NCBI RefSeq assembly: GCF_035222275.1
Contig: NW_026946359.1
Location: 868,001 to 932,000 of the forward strand
Direction: 5' to 3'
DNA: 64,000 bases
Source of the DNA: Podospora bellae-mahoneyi
Lineage: Eukaryota; Ascomycota; Sordariomycetes; Sordariales; Podosporaceae
The notes under the pieces are model-generated. The model searched no databases. It had not been told where the DNA came from and saw only the letters and a list, made by a program, of their open reading frames with translations. A program made the translations under genes and the position numbers. Shown in pieces: positions 43,391-56,712 of this stretch; positions within the stretch are counted from its first letter, which is position 1, and every line of letters begins with the position of its first letter.

Positions 43391-44766
43391 ATGTCTGCTC
43401 TTGTATCCGGACCCATCTCCCGGGCGGCTGTTGCCCCAATCACCGACGTCAATGTCAACCTTGTTGCTGCCCCAGCACTGCCGTCCGGCTTTCCGTCTCA
43501 CCTCGACAGCGAGCTGGCCTGGACTCCCGCCTCCCTGGCGGTGGCCGCTGACTTTATTCTTCGTCTGAACGAGGATGACATCACGGAGGTGAATGCGGCT
43601 GTTGCTCACTTCAAGAGTGCGTTCCTACTTGGAGTTATTCCTGCAAGATCCTGTCGTGTCACTGACGCATCGTTGTAGCCCTTGACCAGGATGGAGATCT
43701 CGTTGAGCCTACCAACTTCCCTCTCCCTACCCTTGGGCCAAAGCTTGAGAAGCTCAGCCGCGAGGTTCACAACGGGAAGGGGTTCTCTGTCATCCGCGGC
43801 CTCAAGCCTGCATCCTATCCTGTTGAGGATCTCAGCCTGGTTTACCTTGGCCTTTCATCGTACATTGCCGAGCAGCGCGGTCGCCAGGACAAGCGTGGCA
43901 ACATGCTGGGTACGCATGTCTTTGGGCCTCGCAACCTTGACCTTTTGACTGACACATTCTGGCGCAGTCCACATCGTCGCTGACAACAGCACCAAGTTGG
44001 CCGCCGAGCACCACAGACACTCAAACAAGTCGATTGTAAGCCACCCATATTTCGCGCGCTTTGGGGCTTCACTGACCTGTGGCAGACTTTCCACCACGAG
44101 GAGGCTGGAGATGTCATCAGCTGGTTGACTCGCAGCACTGCTGCTACCGGCGGAAAGTGTATTATTTCCTCGGCCTACACCGTTTACAACGTTCTTGCGG
44201 CCACTCGCCCGGATATCATCCGTACCTTGGCTCGCTCTGATTGGCCATTTGCGCTGTAAGTTATTGCTTCTGACTGGCTTGCCGTTTGTGGAGCTTTGCG
44301 GCTGACCACCACCCTGTCTGCCTGCAGTCCTCGCTTCCAGTGCCGTCCTGTCATTTTCTACCAGGATAACAGGTTGATTATGAACTTTGGCCGTGCTGCT
44401 CTCCTCGGCAATGAGGCTCATCCCCGGTCCAAGAACCTCCCATCCCTGACCAGCAGTCAAATGGAGGCTTTGGATGCGATTGAGTCCATTGCTCGGGCTG
44501 CGGAGATGGAGATTCAAACTCAGGCCGGCGACATTCATTTCATCAACAACCTGGCCATCCTCCACCGTCGTGAGGGCTTTGCTGACGGTCCCACGGAGAA
44601 GCGCCACCTCGTCCGCATGCGTCTTCGCAGCTCCCGAGAGGGCTGGACCATTCCCACCGCTTTGGAGCATGAGTGGGAGCGTGCCTTCAAGGAGCAGGGC
44701 ACCAAGAACTGGCACCTGGACCCCATGCCCGATTTCTACTTTCCTCTTCGTTCTCAACCTAACTAG
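43391..44766 (+). CDS. TauD/TfdA-like Fe(II)/2-oxoglutarate dioxygenase, 377 aa
   Basis: Five exons: 43391-43616, 43679-43909, 43968-44035, 44086-44255 and 44328-44766 (1134 nt). All four introns (50-72 nt) have GT donors and CAG/TAG acceptors with CTGAC branch sites. The fold is that of taurine/clavaminate-type dioxygenases: GFSVIRGLKPASYP near the N-terminal core, YIAEQRGRQDKRG, the Fe ligands in TFHHEEAGDVISWL (His-x-Glu near 178-180, in place of the common His-x-Asp), a distal His in LAILHRREGF near 312, and the 2-oxoglutarate-binding Arg in RHLVRMRLR. Fungal relatives are annotated as TauD-domain oxygenases; the substrate is unknown. There is no signal peptide, so it is probably cytosolic. 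Neighbours do not suggest a sulfonate or secondary-metabolite cluster. Confidence 0.9.
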
Positions 44767-44799
44767 ATTGCGGATAGCATCGCACTTTTCTTGGGCATC

Positions 44800-44843
44800 T
44801 TGTGTGTGTGTGTGTGTGGGTAGGTGTGGGTGTGGGTGTGTGT
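44800..44843. repeat. TG/GGTGTG microsatellite
   Basis: A TG run passing into GGTGTG units just after the dioxygenase stop codon, probably in its 3' UTR. Confidence 0.85.
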
Positions 44844-45144
44844 ACATCTTTCATTGCTAATTCTATCTCGGGACGACAGTGTGCATGGAAAGGATCTAAA
44901 ACTGGCGAGATGGCGTCTGTGTTGTTACTGTGCTATGGGTGGGGAAAACGGAAACGGAAAAGGAAAAAGGGGATATGGTTCAAATGAAGCGGGGCAGTTG
45001 GAAAAAAAGGAGAGGAAGGCGCAAATCGTGTGTTTTCTTTTGGTGTTTTAGTATTATTCACAGGCTGGTTTTGCTGGACAAGCGCCTACTGGCGGCCCTC
45101 AATCAAATCCATTACCAGCAAGACTACGTTCTTTCTCTTAATCG

Positions 45145-45207
45145 TTTTTTTCTTTTTTTCTTTATTTCTTTATTTCTTTATTTCTTTTTTTCTTTTTTTC
45201 TTTTTTT
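45145..45207. repeat. T/C-rich TTTC-type repeat
   Basis: Imperfect tandem units of the kind TTTCTTTA and TTTCTTTTTT, a polypyrimidine low-complexity tract. Confidence 0.85.
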
Positions 45208-45881
45208 GCGCGAGGCGTCGACGTAGTCTCTCGGCGGCGGCAAGTGGCTGATCATTGCCGAATGGACACTTTGCTGCATCTCAGTTACTGCCAGACTCCA
45301 TTACCATTTCCATTACTCCAAGGTACTATCGAGATCAGACTGCAGCCATCAGGCTGGTAGTGTTTGCTTAGGCTGTGGCTGGGGGGAGTTTTCAACCCCG
45401 CAGGCCACATCACCACATGAAGTGGGGCTCGCTATCTATCGATCTGTCTTTTTATCAGATATCATTTTGGGACCTTTGTTCTTCAGCTCTCGTCCCTGCA
45501 CTGGCGACCCAGAATGGCTAGTCGAGAAATTGGCATGAGACTGTTGATTCAGCCATGACATTACGTGTAAGTCGAGCATGTGGGGGGAAAGGGGAGGGGG
45601 AAGAGGAAGGGGAAGGGGAAGGAAAAGGGGTCCACACACCAGGCGCGGGGCTTGGAAAGAAGGAGGATTTTTCGATGGCATATCATGTCCCAGATCGAGG
45701 GGTTCAGGGTTGTATCGGGGCAAGCTGGAGGTGCTTCCCCGTTCTGGTCTTGTCGTTTGTGGTTTGTGGTTTGTGGTTTGTCGTGCATTGTGACCACTGA
45801 CCACAGAGTTGCATGTCACTTTGTTGCCTTTTTCTGACCTTATTAGGAGAGTATTTCCGATTGTTTACCGAGGGGAACCTT

Positions 45882-45910
45882 GATGGATGGATGGATGGAT
45901 GGATGGATGC
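45882..45910. repeat. GATG tetranucleotide microsatellite
   Basis: Seven perfect copies of a GATG unit in a row. Confidence 0.88.
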
Positions 45911-46673
45911 AATCAAAAGGCTCTCTACTACTGTATGCCAGGGTTGTACGGAGTAGATACACGACAACATCTTTTCCCCCCCGAGGTAAGAAATACACAC
46001 GTCCGCCTTGTGTCAGTGTACTTAGTCGACAAAGAAATGATAGCTGGATATCTATCACATATCAGCCGATCTCCCCCCATCCTTCGGGGCCGCCCCTCCG
46101 AGGATATGTGAGCTGTCGAGTTGGCGGCCTTTACGCACACACACTCATTCCTCTCGGTGGGTTGTATATATCCGAATCTTGCGGCCCGTGCACACGCAGG
46201 GGCGGCTAAGGGGGGGATTCAGGTGGTCAGTGACATCCCAGCCAGCCCAGTTCCATTTATGCATGGGACGGTGGGGTGTGTGTGCTCCCGGTAGATCAGA
46301 GACGGCGACGATCACCGTCCCGAGCTGATGGGTCGGTCAGCAGGGTCATCCTGGTTCTGCTGCTGCTGGACTGAGGACGAAAAGCTGCGGGTTAGGGGTA
46401 AGCGAGCACGAGGCATTTAATTATCCCTCGTTACACACTTCTGTTTTTGTGTCACTTTTGATTGATGAGACTTAGTCCCCGGGTTCTTTGGGAGTTGGGT
46501 GAGCATTCGTGTTGTTGGGGTTATATTATGAGGTTGGCGACAGCTGATGGTTATTGAAGGGGGCAGGTTTGTTGCGTCACACCGCCTGAATGTTTTCTTT
46601 CTTGGACATGGCTAATTCTTGTAGTCTGTGGAGAGAAAATACTTGACATGTGGGGAAGGGGTTATTGACTAGC

Positions 46674-46712
46674 AAGAGAAAGACAGAGACAGACAGAGAG
46701 AGAGAGAGAGAG
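46674..46712. repeat. AG/ACAG microsatellite
   Basis: AGAC/ACAG units followed by a pure AG run. Confidence 0.88.
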
Positions 46713-49246
46713 GCCGGATGTTGCTTTTTTTTCCCCCGTCTTATAATCATCAGTAAAAGCAGTGGTTAATTAAATAGCCTTGAAAACACGCTCTCCCATG
46801 TCGCCGCCCCCTAACCTGGGAATCTTTGATGGGCCTAACCGATGTCATAGAAATCATGAGGGCGTGAGAGTCGTAGGACGAGAAATGCGAAATAAATCTT
46901 GTTACTTTCGGCTGTCTTGTCTTGGGACCCCGTGAGAGAGCGCATTCTTTTTTTCTTTTCTTTTTCTTCTTTTTATTTTTTTTTTATTTTGCGTTGGATC
47001 TCCCATGTGATTCGACACACACACAGCCATTTTCCAAATACGAGACAGCGACAGCTAGCCGGATTCCAAACCTGCAGCTACCCCTCCCGCTCTAGAGTGG
47101 CCTGTTGCTTTTGGTGAAAATACAAACTAGGCCCGCGGATGAGGGTGAAGTTAAACCCCCCCTGTTGACAGATGATTGGCTGCCACTGAAAACCCTCGGT
47201 GGTGGCGGTGGTTGGGAGAACAAATTTCTTGAGAACGGGTAGCGTACCGTGGAGTACCAGGCATTTCTTTTTCTTTATTCTCCCCTCACAACGGCATATT
47301 TTGGCTTGCCAACTAAGCCGTAGCGAATCATGGTGCTTGTTCGGTGTTTTTCCCCATCAACCATCAACCGCCGATTATGTACCTTGTTGGACCTTTTTTT
47401 TCTTGGGAGTTTTGGATACTTCCGGCGGCTATGATAGGAAAAGGGGAAGAGGGGGAATTACTGCGGAGGATTTAGGTTTACTTTCTTTTTTCTAAAAGAC
47501 AACAACAATGGCAGGCAGAAAGCGAAAACGAGAGATATCAACTACACGGATGGATCATTTTGGGGGCGGAAGGTGTTCGAGAGGTTACTGAAGTTTCACA
47601 CTGTGGTTGGTTGTACTTCTTATTCTTATCATCTCCCGGACCCGGAGGATGGACATAACGCGACACCGCAGCACGGCACCAAACCCTACGGGGGCAACAG
47701 CTCCGGGGTCTTACTGGGACCCTTATACGTGGGCGCTGCCGTTGTCGTCGTCGTTGGTGTCCTTGTCGGAGGTACGCACCCGATTATCATCACACCGCGT
47801 AAGGGCCGGTGAATAGTTTTGGGATAGTGTAAGTCGAGGTCGACATCCGATGAGGAGTAGAAGGGGGAGAGGTTTTCACCCTGGGTACATGTACCGGCGG
47901 ATACTGTGACAAGCATCGCGAATTCTTTCTGTGATACAGTTTGTCCAATCACCATGCCTAACTGTGCTGGCGGTCTCAGTCAACGTGCATAAACACCTCA
48001 CGTTTTTGGATGGTGAGAGTGGGGATTCGGGCATATTTCCGGAGGTACAGATTTAGAATGATGGATCATCACCCACCAACCGGGTAGATCACTTGGGGGA
48101 AGAAAAGGTGTGGTGCCACGACAGCAAGCCGGACGCCACGATACAAGGCCACACTTTTGACGGCTGGAAACGGGAGGGGGGATCTCGAGGGGATCAAAAT
48201 TCTTCAGTGATGGGTGGTGATTGGTGACACAAATTGTTTGCGAGCAAACAACGCCACGAGGACGCCACACTTTGTTGGCGTGAACGGACAAGTTTGCGAG
48301 CGGAAGCTGGACAGACACATACCCGGACAGCCACTTGATTATTGAAAGATGCCGAAAGAGAAGCCGGTGAGGGGTGATCGGTGCCGATAACCTGGTTAAT
48401 GTAGCGCGTGTCGATGAGCAAGGTTAACGCCGTTGAGGTTCGGAAATTATAACATGTGTAGACCGGCCAGATACACACTGTTTCCGCTGCGATCGTACGT
48501 TCAGCAAGCCACGTTTTGATCGGTGAGGAGGCAAACACGGAGACAAAGATGCAGGAAGGTTCACATCGGGATTGTTTGCCTTTTTAAGGAGCGTAAAAAA
48601 GTCGGATCGAGGACTTGGTGTTGGCTTGATGTTAGTGTGAAGCAATTGCAGATAAGGCTGAGGTGGGTGGGACTAACCAAGGAGACGAAAAGGGGGGTGT
48701 AGTGTGAGTATGTCGTCATCTATTGACTTGTTAGATCCGCCGACGTAGGGGGCTTGGCAGAAGCGGAAGGAGGGAAGGAAGGAAGGAGGTATGGGTGTTT
48801 CCTTATGTCTGGGATACCTAGGATAGAGAAGGTAGAGAGAAAAGGGGTAAATAGGGGTAACGTGGAGCATCACAGAGGTGCAACCAAGAGCACACCCACT
48901 TTACTTATCAACATCAGGTGCTCTGGAGAAAAAGTTGAATAGCAGACTGCCAACTCGTTTGGTGTTCGATAACATTATCATCAACTCGCCCCACATGTCA
49001 TCGATGCCATGACTCTGTTTACTTTTGTATAACCGCCCTTGGGCATGGCAGTTGAATCCCAGTCATGGATTGCGCTGTTGAGACACGAAGGGATAAATAA
49101 ACAAAATGTTGCGTTTCTTGATGAGTTGCTACATAGAAAATAACTAGAGAGTGTCTACTTGTAGTGCTTTTCTATCCTTTAACTCTTGTCTCTGTTTCCA
49201 CACCTCCACTCTAAACGGGTATCACCAACGCGCCCATCACCACCCC

Positions 49247-52200
49247 TCAAGCAGCCTTCGCAAACCACCTCCTCCAAAACGGCACCCTCACCTTCCCATC
49301 CTCCTCAACAAAATTATCCCTCACCACGCTCAAAAACACCCTCTCCAACGTCGGCGCGCCCACAGTGTAATCCTCCAGCCCCAACCTTTCCTTGCTCTCC
49401 TCAATCAGCTCAATCAACCTCCCCACCCCCCCCTTCACAACCTGCTGCTCCGTCTTGCTGCTCACAGTAGAGACATTATCCCGCTCATCGTCCTTGCCAG
49501 TAACAGTCGCCGCCCTGAAAGGCGCCGCCGAAACAAACAAACTCGGCACTACAAACCTCACCTGCCCGCCCAAGCTCCGACCTTCAAACACCGTCCCCTC
49601 TCCAAACTGCCCCCTCACCCATTGCTCCACCGTTTCGACTTCTTTCTGGGTAGGAGTAGGTGCTGACCTGAGGACCAGCTGGACACAAACACTGTCACTG
49701 TATTCCCGTCTCAGCTCCTCCGTCGTTCCCAACGCGAGTAATTTTCCCCCAGCCAAAATCGCCGCCCTCGTAGCCAACGCGTCAGCCTCTTCCATACTGT
49801 GCGTGGTCAGCAGCAGCGACCTTCCAGGTACAGAAGCGATATGACTAAGCACCTTCCACATCTTCCTCTTGGCGGCTGCGTCCATGGAGCTGCTCGGCTC
49901 GTCGAGCACCAAAACGGCAGGGTTGCCCATCAGAGCGATAGCCAACGACAGCTTCCTCTTGTTTCCACCGGAGAGCTTGGTGGCAAGCTTATCCGCGTGG
50001 GGGGCCAAGCCAACTTGGTTCATCACCTCTGTGACGTTGAGTTCGGTTTCGCTGGGGGGGATGCCCTTGATTTTGGCGTAGAAGCGGAGGTGCTGGCGGG
50101 CGGTGAGGAGGTCCAAGGCGTCGAACTGGGGACAGACCCCGATGGCGGAGTTGATGGTTGATTTGGCCGAGGAAGAGGAGGAGATGTCCTCGCCTCGGAG
50201 GAAGACTTGGCCGCTGTCGGGGGCGAGTTCGCCTCGGATGAGGTTGACGACTGTGGTTTTGCCTGCTCCGTTGGGACCGAGGAGGGCGATGATCTCGCCC
50301 TGGGAGAGGGAGAAAGTTACATCGGAGACGGCGGTGTTAGTGCCGAATGATTTGCTGATGTGGGAGATGGAAAGGAGCTCATTTTCGGCAGGGGTGGAGT
50401 TGAGGCTGGGCTGCAGCTTTTCTTCTTGGTGGGAGGGGAGTGTTGCAGCGGTGTTGTGGGTCACGGGTGAAGTCTTCTCTTTCCGTGAGGGCATCAATGA
50501 AAGAGAGAGGTCTTTGTCGAGAACGCAGAGAATGAAGGCAAAGGCAATCACCTGAAGAACGAGGTAGCAGATGGGAAAGCCGTACCCCCACCACGATCCA
50601 GCAGGTGCTTGAAAGTCCGAATCACCGCGGCAGCCGAGCTGGTACAAATTCCATCCGACGGCCATGGCGCGAAACAAACTGCCGGCTGGGAAAAAGATGC
50701 CCAGAACATGGGAGATAATGTCGGCATTTCGCTGTACAACAAGCGGATCGCTCAAGACAGAGGGTAGCTAGAGAAAGAACCATCAGTTTCGACCTTCAAG
50801 TCCGGTTAGTAGACGAGATGAACTCACAGTATACGCCAACGCCAGCCCAAAATACGCCAGCAAGTTGAATCCCAGTGCCCACAGAAACGACGACAGCTGA
50901 GACTCGGCCCACGTCGACACAATGTAGCTGACGAAGATGCTCGTGATGCCATGCAAAAGACATATAATGAACATGTACTCCGGCCCAAACCACACCGGAA
51001 ACTGCATCGAAATGGTCACAGCGTACGCAATCGACACCACCAAAACAAAGCACAGATCAAACAAAAAGTACGCCGTCCACATCGGCAGCGGCCGCACCCC
51101 GTTCGAAATCTGTAGCGCCCTGACCTTGCTCGACCTCTCAAAGGCCGGGTACAGCGCGAAGAAGCACGGGTACACCGTGAAGATGAACGCGGCGTAGAGA
51201 ATGTACGTCCAACTCCCATCACCATAGCCCCCGCCATAAAACGGCTCCGCCGATGTCGAGACTCGGATCTTGACCCCGCTCCTTACCGAAGAATACAAGT
51301 TCAAAAGCGCCATTATATTAGGGGGGTGTTGTGCATTCTCGATTGCCCAGGCCAGCGTCGGGCTGGGCTCACCGTCTCCACCCATCCACAACGCTTTTGT
51401 GTTCCAATGACCAGAAAAGCCTCTGGCATGTGCCAGGTGGATGTAGGCCGAAAAGTCTTCCCAGTGCGTCATCTGTTGCCAGTCGTCACCAAATTGATCA
51501 ATAGAATAGGGCTCACTCCATACGGGATACTGGTCGCTGATGTTAGGAGCGGGGGGGTTGCCGATGGGAAAGTCCCTGAGGACAGTATAAAAGGTGTCTG
51601 TGAACGAACTCGGGCCCATGGCCGAGCTCAGGCCAGTGGAGCTTGTCATGTAAACAGGGGAAACATAAGGATCGAACTGTTGCGAGGGTTGGAGTTCGGC
51701 GTATAGATTCTTGCAGCCCGGCCGGGTGAAGTCCTGGGCGATGAACCCGTTGATCGGGGGCATGCAGGCTATCGGAAGAGCAAGAACGAGGAAAGCCCCG
51801 ATCCAATATCGGGGTAGGATGAGAAGGCGTTTGAGGAGAAGCGCGCGGACTTGTTGAAAGAAAGTTGGGCGCTGGCCGAAGCTGAGTTGTTGATATTGTT
51901 GTGCCGGTGTGAATGATGCCGTCTTCTCGATGTCGACCGCTGTTCTTGAAACCTTCTTGCCGTCCTCTTCAACTGCAGCGATATCGTCTTGGGCAACCCG
52001 GAGAAACACATCCTCTACTGTCGGTCCGGCAACCTGGATGTCGGTCTGTCCTGCTGCTTCCAGTCTGGCGATCAACTGAGCGGCGGACTTGGAGTCGGGT
52101 GTCGTGTAGAGAATCCGGTCTTGATGGATGCCTCTTGGCGCATCGAGGTCCAGCTTGTCCGCCATCGTGCTTCCACTCATGGGAATGCTCACCCGATACC

Positions 52201-54409
52201 CCCCGCCGAGCTGATTCTTGAGAGCGGTTCCGGTGCCTCGACATTTGATCTGGCCCTTGGACAGGATGATGATATGATCAGCGAGAACCTCGCCTTCGTC
52301 CAGGAAATGAGTTGTGAAGACCATCGATCTCTTGAAACGCTCAGCCAGAATGATGTTCCAGATAGTCCGTCGAGAAACGGGGTCTAAACCGGTTGTGACC
52401 TCATCCATCATACAGACAGTCGTATCACCAACGAACATGCAGGCGAGCTGAAGCTTTCTTTTCTGACCGCCGCTCAGCGTGCCAGCCCGACAGTGTGTCT
52501 TCTTGGTCAGGTCGCAGGCAGCGATGAGGTCATGAAGCGCTCGTTTGTCTTCAAATCCGCCTTTGAGCTCGCGCCAAAATTGGACATGCTCAAAGACTGT
52601 GAGGCGGTTGAACAAGACATTTCTCTGCGGGCAAACACCGAGTCGAGGGTGACGAGCATTAATAGTGATTGATCCTGCCGTTGGTGCTCCAGCCCCCGAT
52701 AGCAAGTCTAGAGTCGTAGACTTGCCTGCCCCATTGACACCAAGGAGGCATAGAATTTGATTCTTTGGCGCGACCAAGTCAACTCCATCGAGAGCTTTGA
52801 AGGTTTTGCCTCTCTGACCGCAGCCAAACAGTCTCCTGATCCACGAGCCAGAGTAGACTTTAGTGAGACCAGTTGCTCGAATAGCAACAGTTGGGTCATC
52901 AGCCGCCTCAGACAGAGTCCGATTTTTGAAGTTGGCACCGTGCATGATCCGCTCGGTGACGATGGCCAGGATGGGATAGACCATGATTTGGATCACCAAG
53001 AAAACCCAGAATGTCCACAGGGCGACTGATAGTTACCACCTGGAATTTGCTGGCCATACCATTCTTGAGGTATTGTCAGGATGGCTTGCGACATGTTCAC
53101 AGGCTGAGCGGTATAAGCAAACTTGGCCATCTGTCAAAACAATGTCAGTAACTTGTCCGATTGTCTGGAGCAATATAGCCGTCAGTCTCACATGTGACAG
53201 GGAAAAGATGTAGTTCATCTGAGGGAACAACAGCGACAGAGGAAGCACCTGTGGCGTTTCGGCGACCCGATTCAACATGATGGCGGCACCGCCTCCGAGG
53301 CAGCAGAAACAGATGACGACGAATATGCTAGAGATGATGCGCTTCGTGAAAAAAGAGGCACCAAAAATGGCAGCGTTGAGGAAGGCCAGACCATTGAAAA
53401 GCTGCCAGAAGATGGGAACTGCTGCGTTGGTTTCGGGAAAGAGTAGATTTTGATAAACTGGATAGGGTCGGTCGAGTTAGTCCCTACTTCTCTCACAGTC
53501 TCTCACGCAGTTGTTTGAACAGGACTTACGACACCCAGAGATAAGCCATGTCGGAAACTGCACCACACTCAGTGCAAGTATGGTACCGGTGACACGGCCA
53601 GCCGGACCTCCTCCCATGGCATCGATCAACTCTGCCGTGCCACTCGCCCTATCGCCCGACACGAAGCTCACAGTATGGTAAACAGGGACAAGTGTGCTGA
53701 GGAAGAAGACAACGGCGTAGGTCCCGATGACCAATCTGGAATACCAAGCGTCAAGGTTGTCGTTGAGGTACTGCTGGGACGTCCGGCTGTATGCCCACTC
53801 CCTCGGTCTCTCATTGCTATCGGTAATAGCATTGTCGACAGCAAGCTGGACAGGTAGATGGTATATTTGGATGGCACTATCATCGTCATACACGCTGCTG
53901 TCGAGAGTCATACCGTATTGGCGTATGGGGTCGACGATGACTGTGTAGTCCCATGTTTGGTTGTTGGAAACGCCCACTGTCAGCGGTGAATCTTTGAAGA
54001 CGATAGTTGCGTAGCAGTTGGACACTCCTCGAAAGTTGGGTGTGCAGTGGCCTCTGGCTTCATTAGCCGAGTTAAAGCGAATGGTCTTGTCGTTGGGTAG
54101 CAAGGCGGCGAGTCTGCCGATGACCGTGTCGACATCAGAGCCGAGAAAATCAGGTCTGACAAGAATCAATTGTTGTGAAGCGGGTATAGCTTCGACGAGG
54201 GCACGAATAGGACGAGCATGGCCGACCCCGAGGCGTTCCCTGCTTTTGGCAAAGTTTCGGATGTTGAGTACGAGGGCGAGAACGACGATAGGAGCCACAA
54301 TGGATTGAAGAAGAGTCGATATCCAGTGCCGTGTGACTAGGAGAACGAGGTTCTTCTTGGTGATGGCTTTCACCTGTCGGGAAAAGTCCCGAAGAGATGT
54401 TGCTGCCAT
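49247..54409 (-). CDS. ABC-A type full transporter, about 1650 aa
   Basis: Membrane ATPase of the ABCA family, expected to move lipids or other amphipathic compounds. Exons: 54409-53530, 53457-53192, 53130 to about 53040, about 53025 to 50828, and 50767-49247. Layout TMD1-NBD1-TMD2-NBD2: first membrane segment near 20-40, a large loop and the other TMD1 segments near 230-440; NBD1 with GVNGAGKST near 513, LSGGQKRK and CMMDEVTTGLDP; TMD2; NBD2 with GPNGAGKTT near 1312, LSGGNKRK (Asn for the usual Gln) and LVLDEPSSSMD. The start at 54409 (MAATSLRDFSRQVKAITKKN) fits the family; an in-frame ATG at 54472 is possible. Between 53040 and 53025 the two frames do not meet by a normal intron: only a 14-nt GT...AG stretch separates them, so an indel in the sequence or an unusual junction is likely. 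Confidence 0.88.
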
Positions 54410-56712
54410 TGTCACCGATCTAACCTTATCACCGGCTCTCCCAGATGCCCGGCTCAAGGGTAGTCTGGACATGCCATAAGCTTATGTACTAATAACCTGA
54501 GGTCCTCGATGCACTGCCCAGCCCCTTAAACCTCGTATATCTTCAGTATGGCTATCAATGCCAACTGCCCATCTCACAAAGTGACGCGGCTCTGAACGGC
54601 CTTGCATGTTGTTGACAGGGGGTCACGCCCCTGGATCTTCTTTGCGATACAGCATCACCAGGTTCCTGAGAGTATTGGTAGGGCTTGAATGATGTAGATG
54701 CTGGATCTAGATGCAATACTGCTGATGGCCGCGCGTCCACCAACAATATGTCCCACTTGGGTTGTTCGTACTGCACCTCAAACGGTTGCCTGGCCTTTGA
54801 CAGAACCAACAACCAATGCTGTAGAACAGTGCCAAGTGATCAACATCCTGGAAAGGGTAGATAGCATGGGCGGATTTTGTGTTCGAGTTGACAACACAAG
54901 TTGAATGTTCAAGATCAGATCAGGGCAGAGCGCGCCTGAGGCAAGGTACCCGCGATATTGCAGATGCCCTGATACAACATGTGCCAGTCTGAGACTTCTC
55001 GAATAACCATCCAGTGTATTTAATGCTCTGAGATAGAAGAAGAGCCAAAGGACGGGGGAGAGCTTGTGGTAAGCGTCTGACAGGCGCTCAGACAAGGTGA
55101 CAATGGCAACATCAGCTGTGGAGAGCCAATGAAGTTTCGAACCAACAGGTTCCTTGGCACCGGACCGCAGCGTCCCGTCATTCCGTCATGTTGCGGCCGG
55201 AAGACCACCGGGAGGACTGCCGAAAGCACGGTCCATGAGCGGTTCGGATGTTATATCCGGCCGGGTGGGTCTCTCCGCGCTTCCCCGGCGAGCACACCAT
55301 CACTAAAATGCGGGGGTGGAGATGGCGAAAAACAGCTTTGCCGCTACGTATGCTGTGACTTGTGGATGAGAGGTGGCCACGACTGGCAGAACAAATGCCA
55401 AGATGCAGATGGCATATCGGACCTGAAAACAAGTCGTGCATGAGCAACCTGGAGTTAAGAAAGCGGTGTGTACTCTGTATGGATGGCCATTGGCTGCCAT
55501 TGACCGCTATCGACGAGCATAGTAATCCATATATTCGTGTTCAGATGTTTTGCTGTTGTTTGGTGAATGTCTTGTCCAACTTGAATAAAATGAATTGCTG
55601 CATTGCCGTTGATAATCGATCAGGATGCTCTGAGATAGGTAGGTGACGGGAGTGGCAGCACACTTGGCAATATTCGTCCCATGGTTGAGTTTAACGCCGA
55701 AAATTGATCAGTCCCCGAAACAATCAAGGAACCGCAGGTGCCGTTCTGGATCAACAGTGTTTCGCCCGGTGGCGAGCTGGACCTGGCGGCGGCTCGAGAC
55801 GGACGCAGGCACGCAGGTGACGGACGCTGGTGATCCGTGCAAAAGCCGGGGCTGAGAGTGATGAGTGAGACCGCAAGAGCCCAACCCGTTGTTTCGAGTC
55901 GACACGGACAGAGGCAACTTCAGCAGTTGTGGCAGTAATGTCGACGGTTCCATGTTTGGTTCGAGTTCAGGTTGTCCCTGGAGATGAATGTGTCACCTAC
56001 CCCAAAACGAGAGCACCGAGGCAAGCAGCAAAAGTCAGCGAAGGGTCACTAACAGAGCGCCATATATTTCTTGGTCTGTCTATGATTGGTCGTCCCGCCC
56101 TCGCGGGCTTTGTCCACTTCGAGTTCCCAGCGACTGCCCCATTGGTGCATTCCGCGCATCCAGCAGCACCCCTGGCCGGGTAAAGACCCCGCCTTAATCC
56201 TTCGTTCCCTGCATTCCAGTGCGCATCTGCAGCGCGTGTGCAGTGAGTGGTCTTGATTGACTGAGTCTTGGGTCTCTCCTTCTCCCGTCGTCCTTCCTGC
56301 AACAGCTTCGTGAGACGCTGGTGACCGCTTCCAGCTTCTTTTCAACAAATACCAGGTCGCCGCTCTCAGAAGTAGTCGCTGCGATCGATACCTTGCCGAA
56401 ATCCGAGCCGGAGCAAGCTTCCCCTGGCCCTCCACAGTCCACACTCACCAACACAGCCACGGCTGCAAGGGGGAACAGCATTGCAAGCAATTCCATCATC
56501 CAAGCATCCAGGCATTGACATTTGCTTGCGGTTGCGGTTGCTGTTGCCGTTGCCGTTGCACGCCCACCCCCAGCCGGTGGTTCGGTCGGATCGACTTTGC
56601 TGTCGCTGTGTCGCTCCATGAGTTTCCTGACCAAGTCATCATAAACGGTGTTTGATGAGGGCATCAGCAGACCACGACTAGAACCACAGAATCCTCAGTC
56701 AAGCAATTCACC
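54410..56712. other. Divergent intergenic region, ABC transporter and Ser/Pro-rich protein
   Basis: 2.3 kb between outward-pointing start codons. It should contain both promoters. Frames up to about 156 codons (56194-56664, minus) are Thr/Ser/Ala noise antisense to a C/T-rich leader. No RNA gene is seen. Confidence 0.5.

Larger units (their letters stand above)
44767..49246. other. Gene-poor 4.5-kb region with simple repeats
   Basis: No supported gene. It holds TG, T/C-rich, GGAT and AG microsatellites and G- or C-rich runs. Open frames are short, overlap on both strands and are low in complexity. It lies between the stop of the dioxygenase and the stop of the convergent ABC transporter, so both 3' UTRs end here. 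Confidence 0.55.

Noticed and set aside
42810-43568. 252-codon plus-strand frame upstream of the dioxygenase
   Set aside because: It overlaps the dioxygenase start in another frame, is low in complexity and has no domain.
24399-44766. A secondary-metabolite cluster around the dehydrogenase, dioxygenase and Zn-cluster regulator
   Set aside because: No backbone enzyme (PKS, NRPS, terpene cyclase) is present, and housekeeping-type genes and long gaps lie between them.
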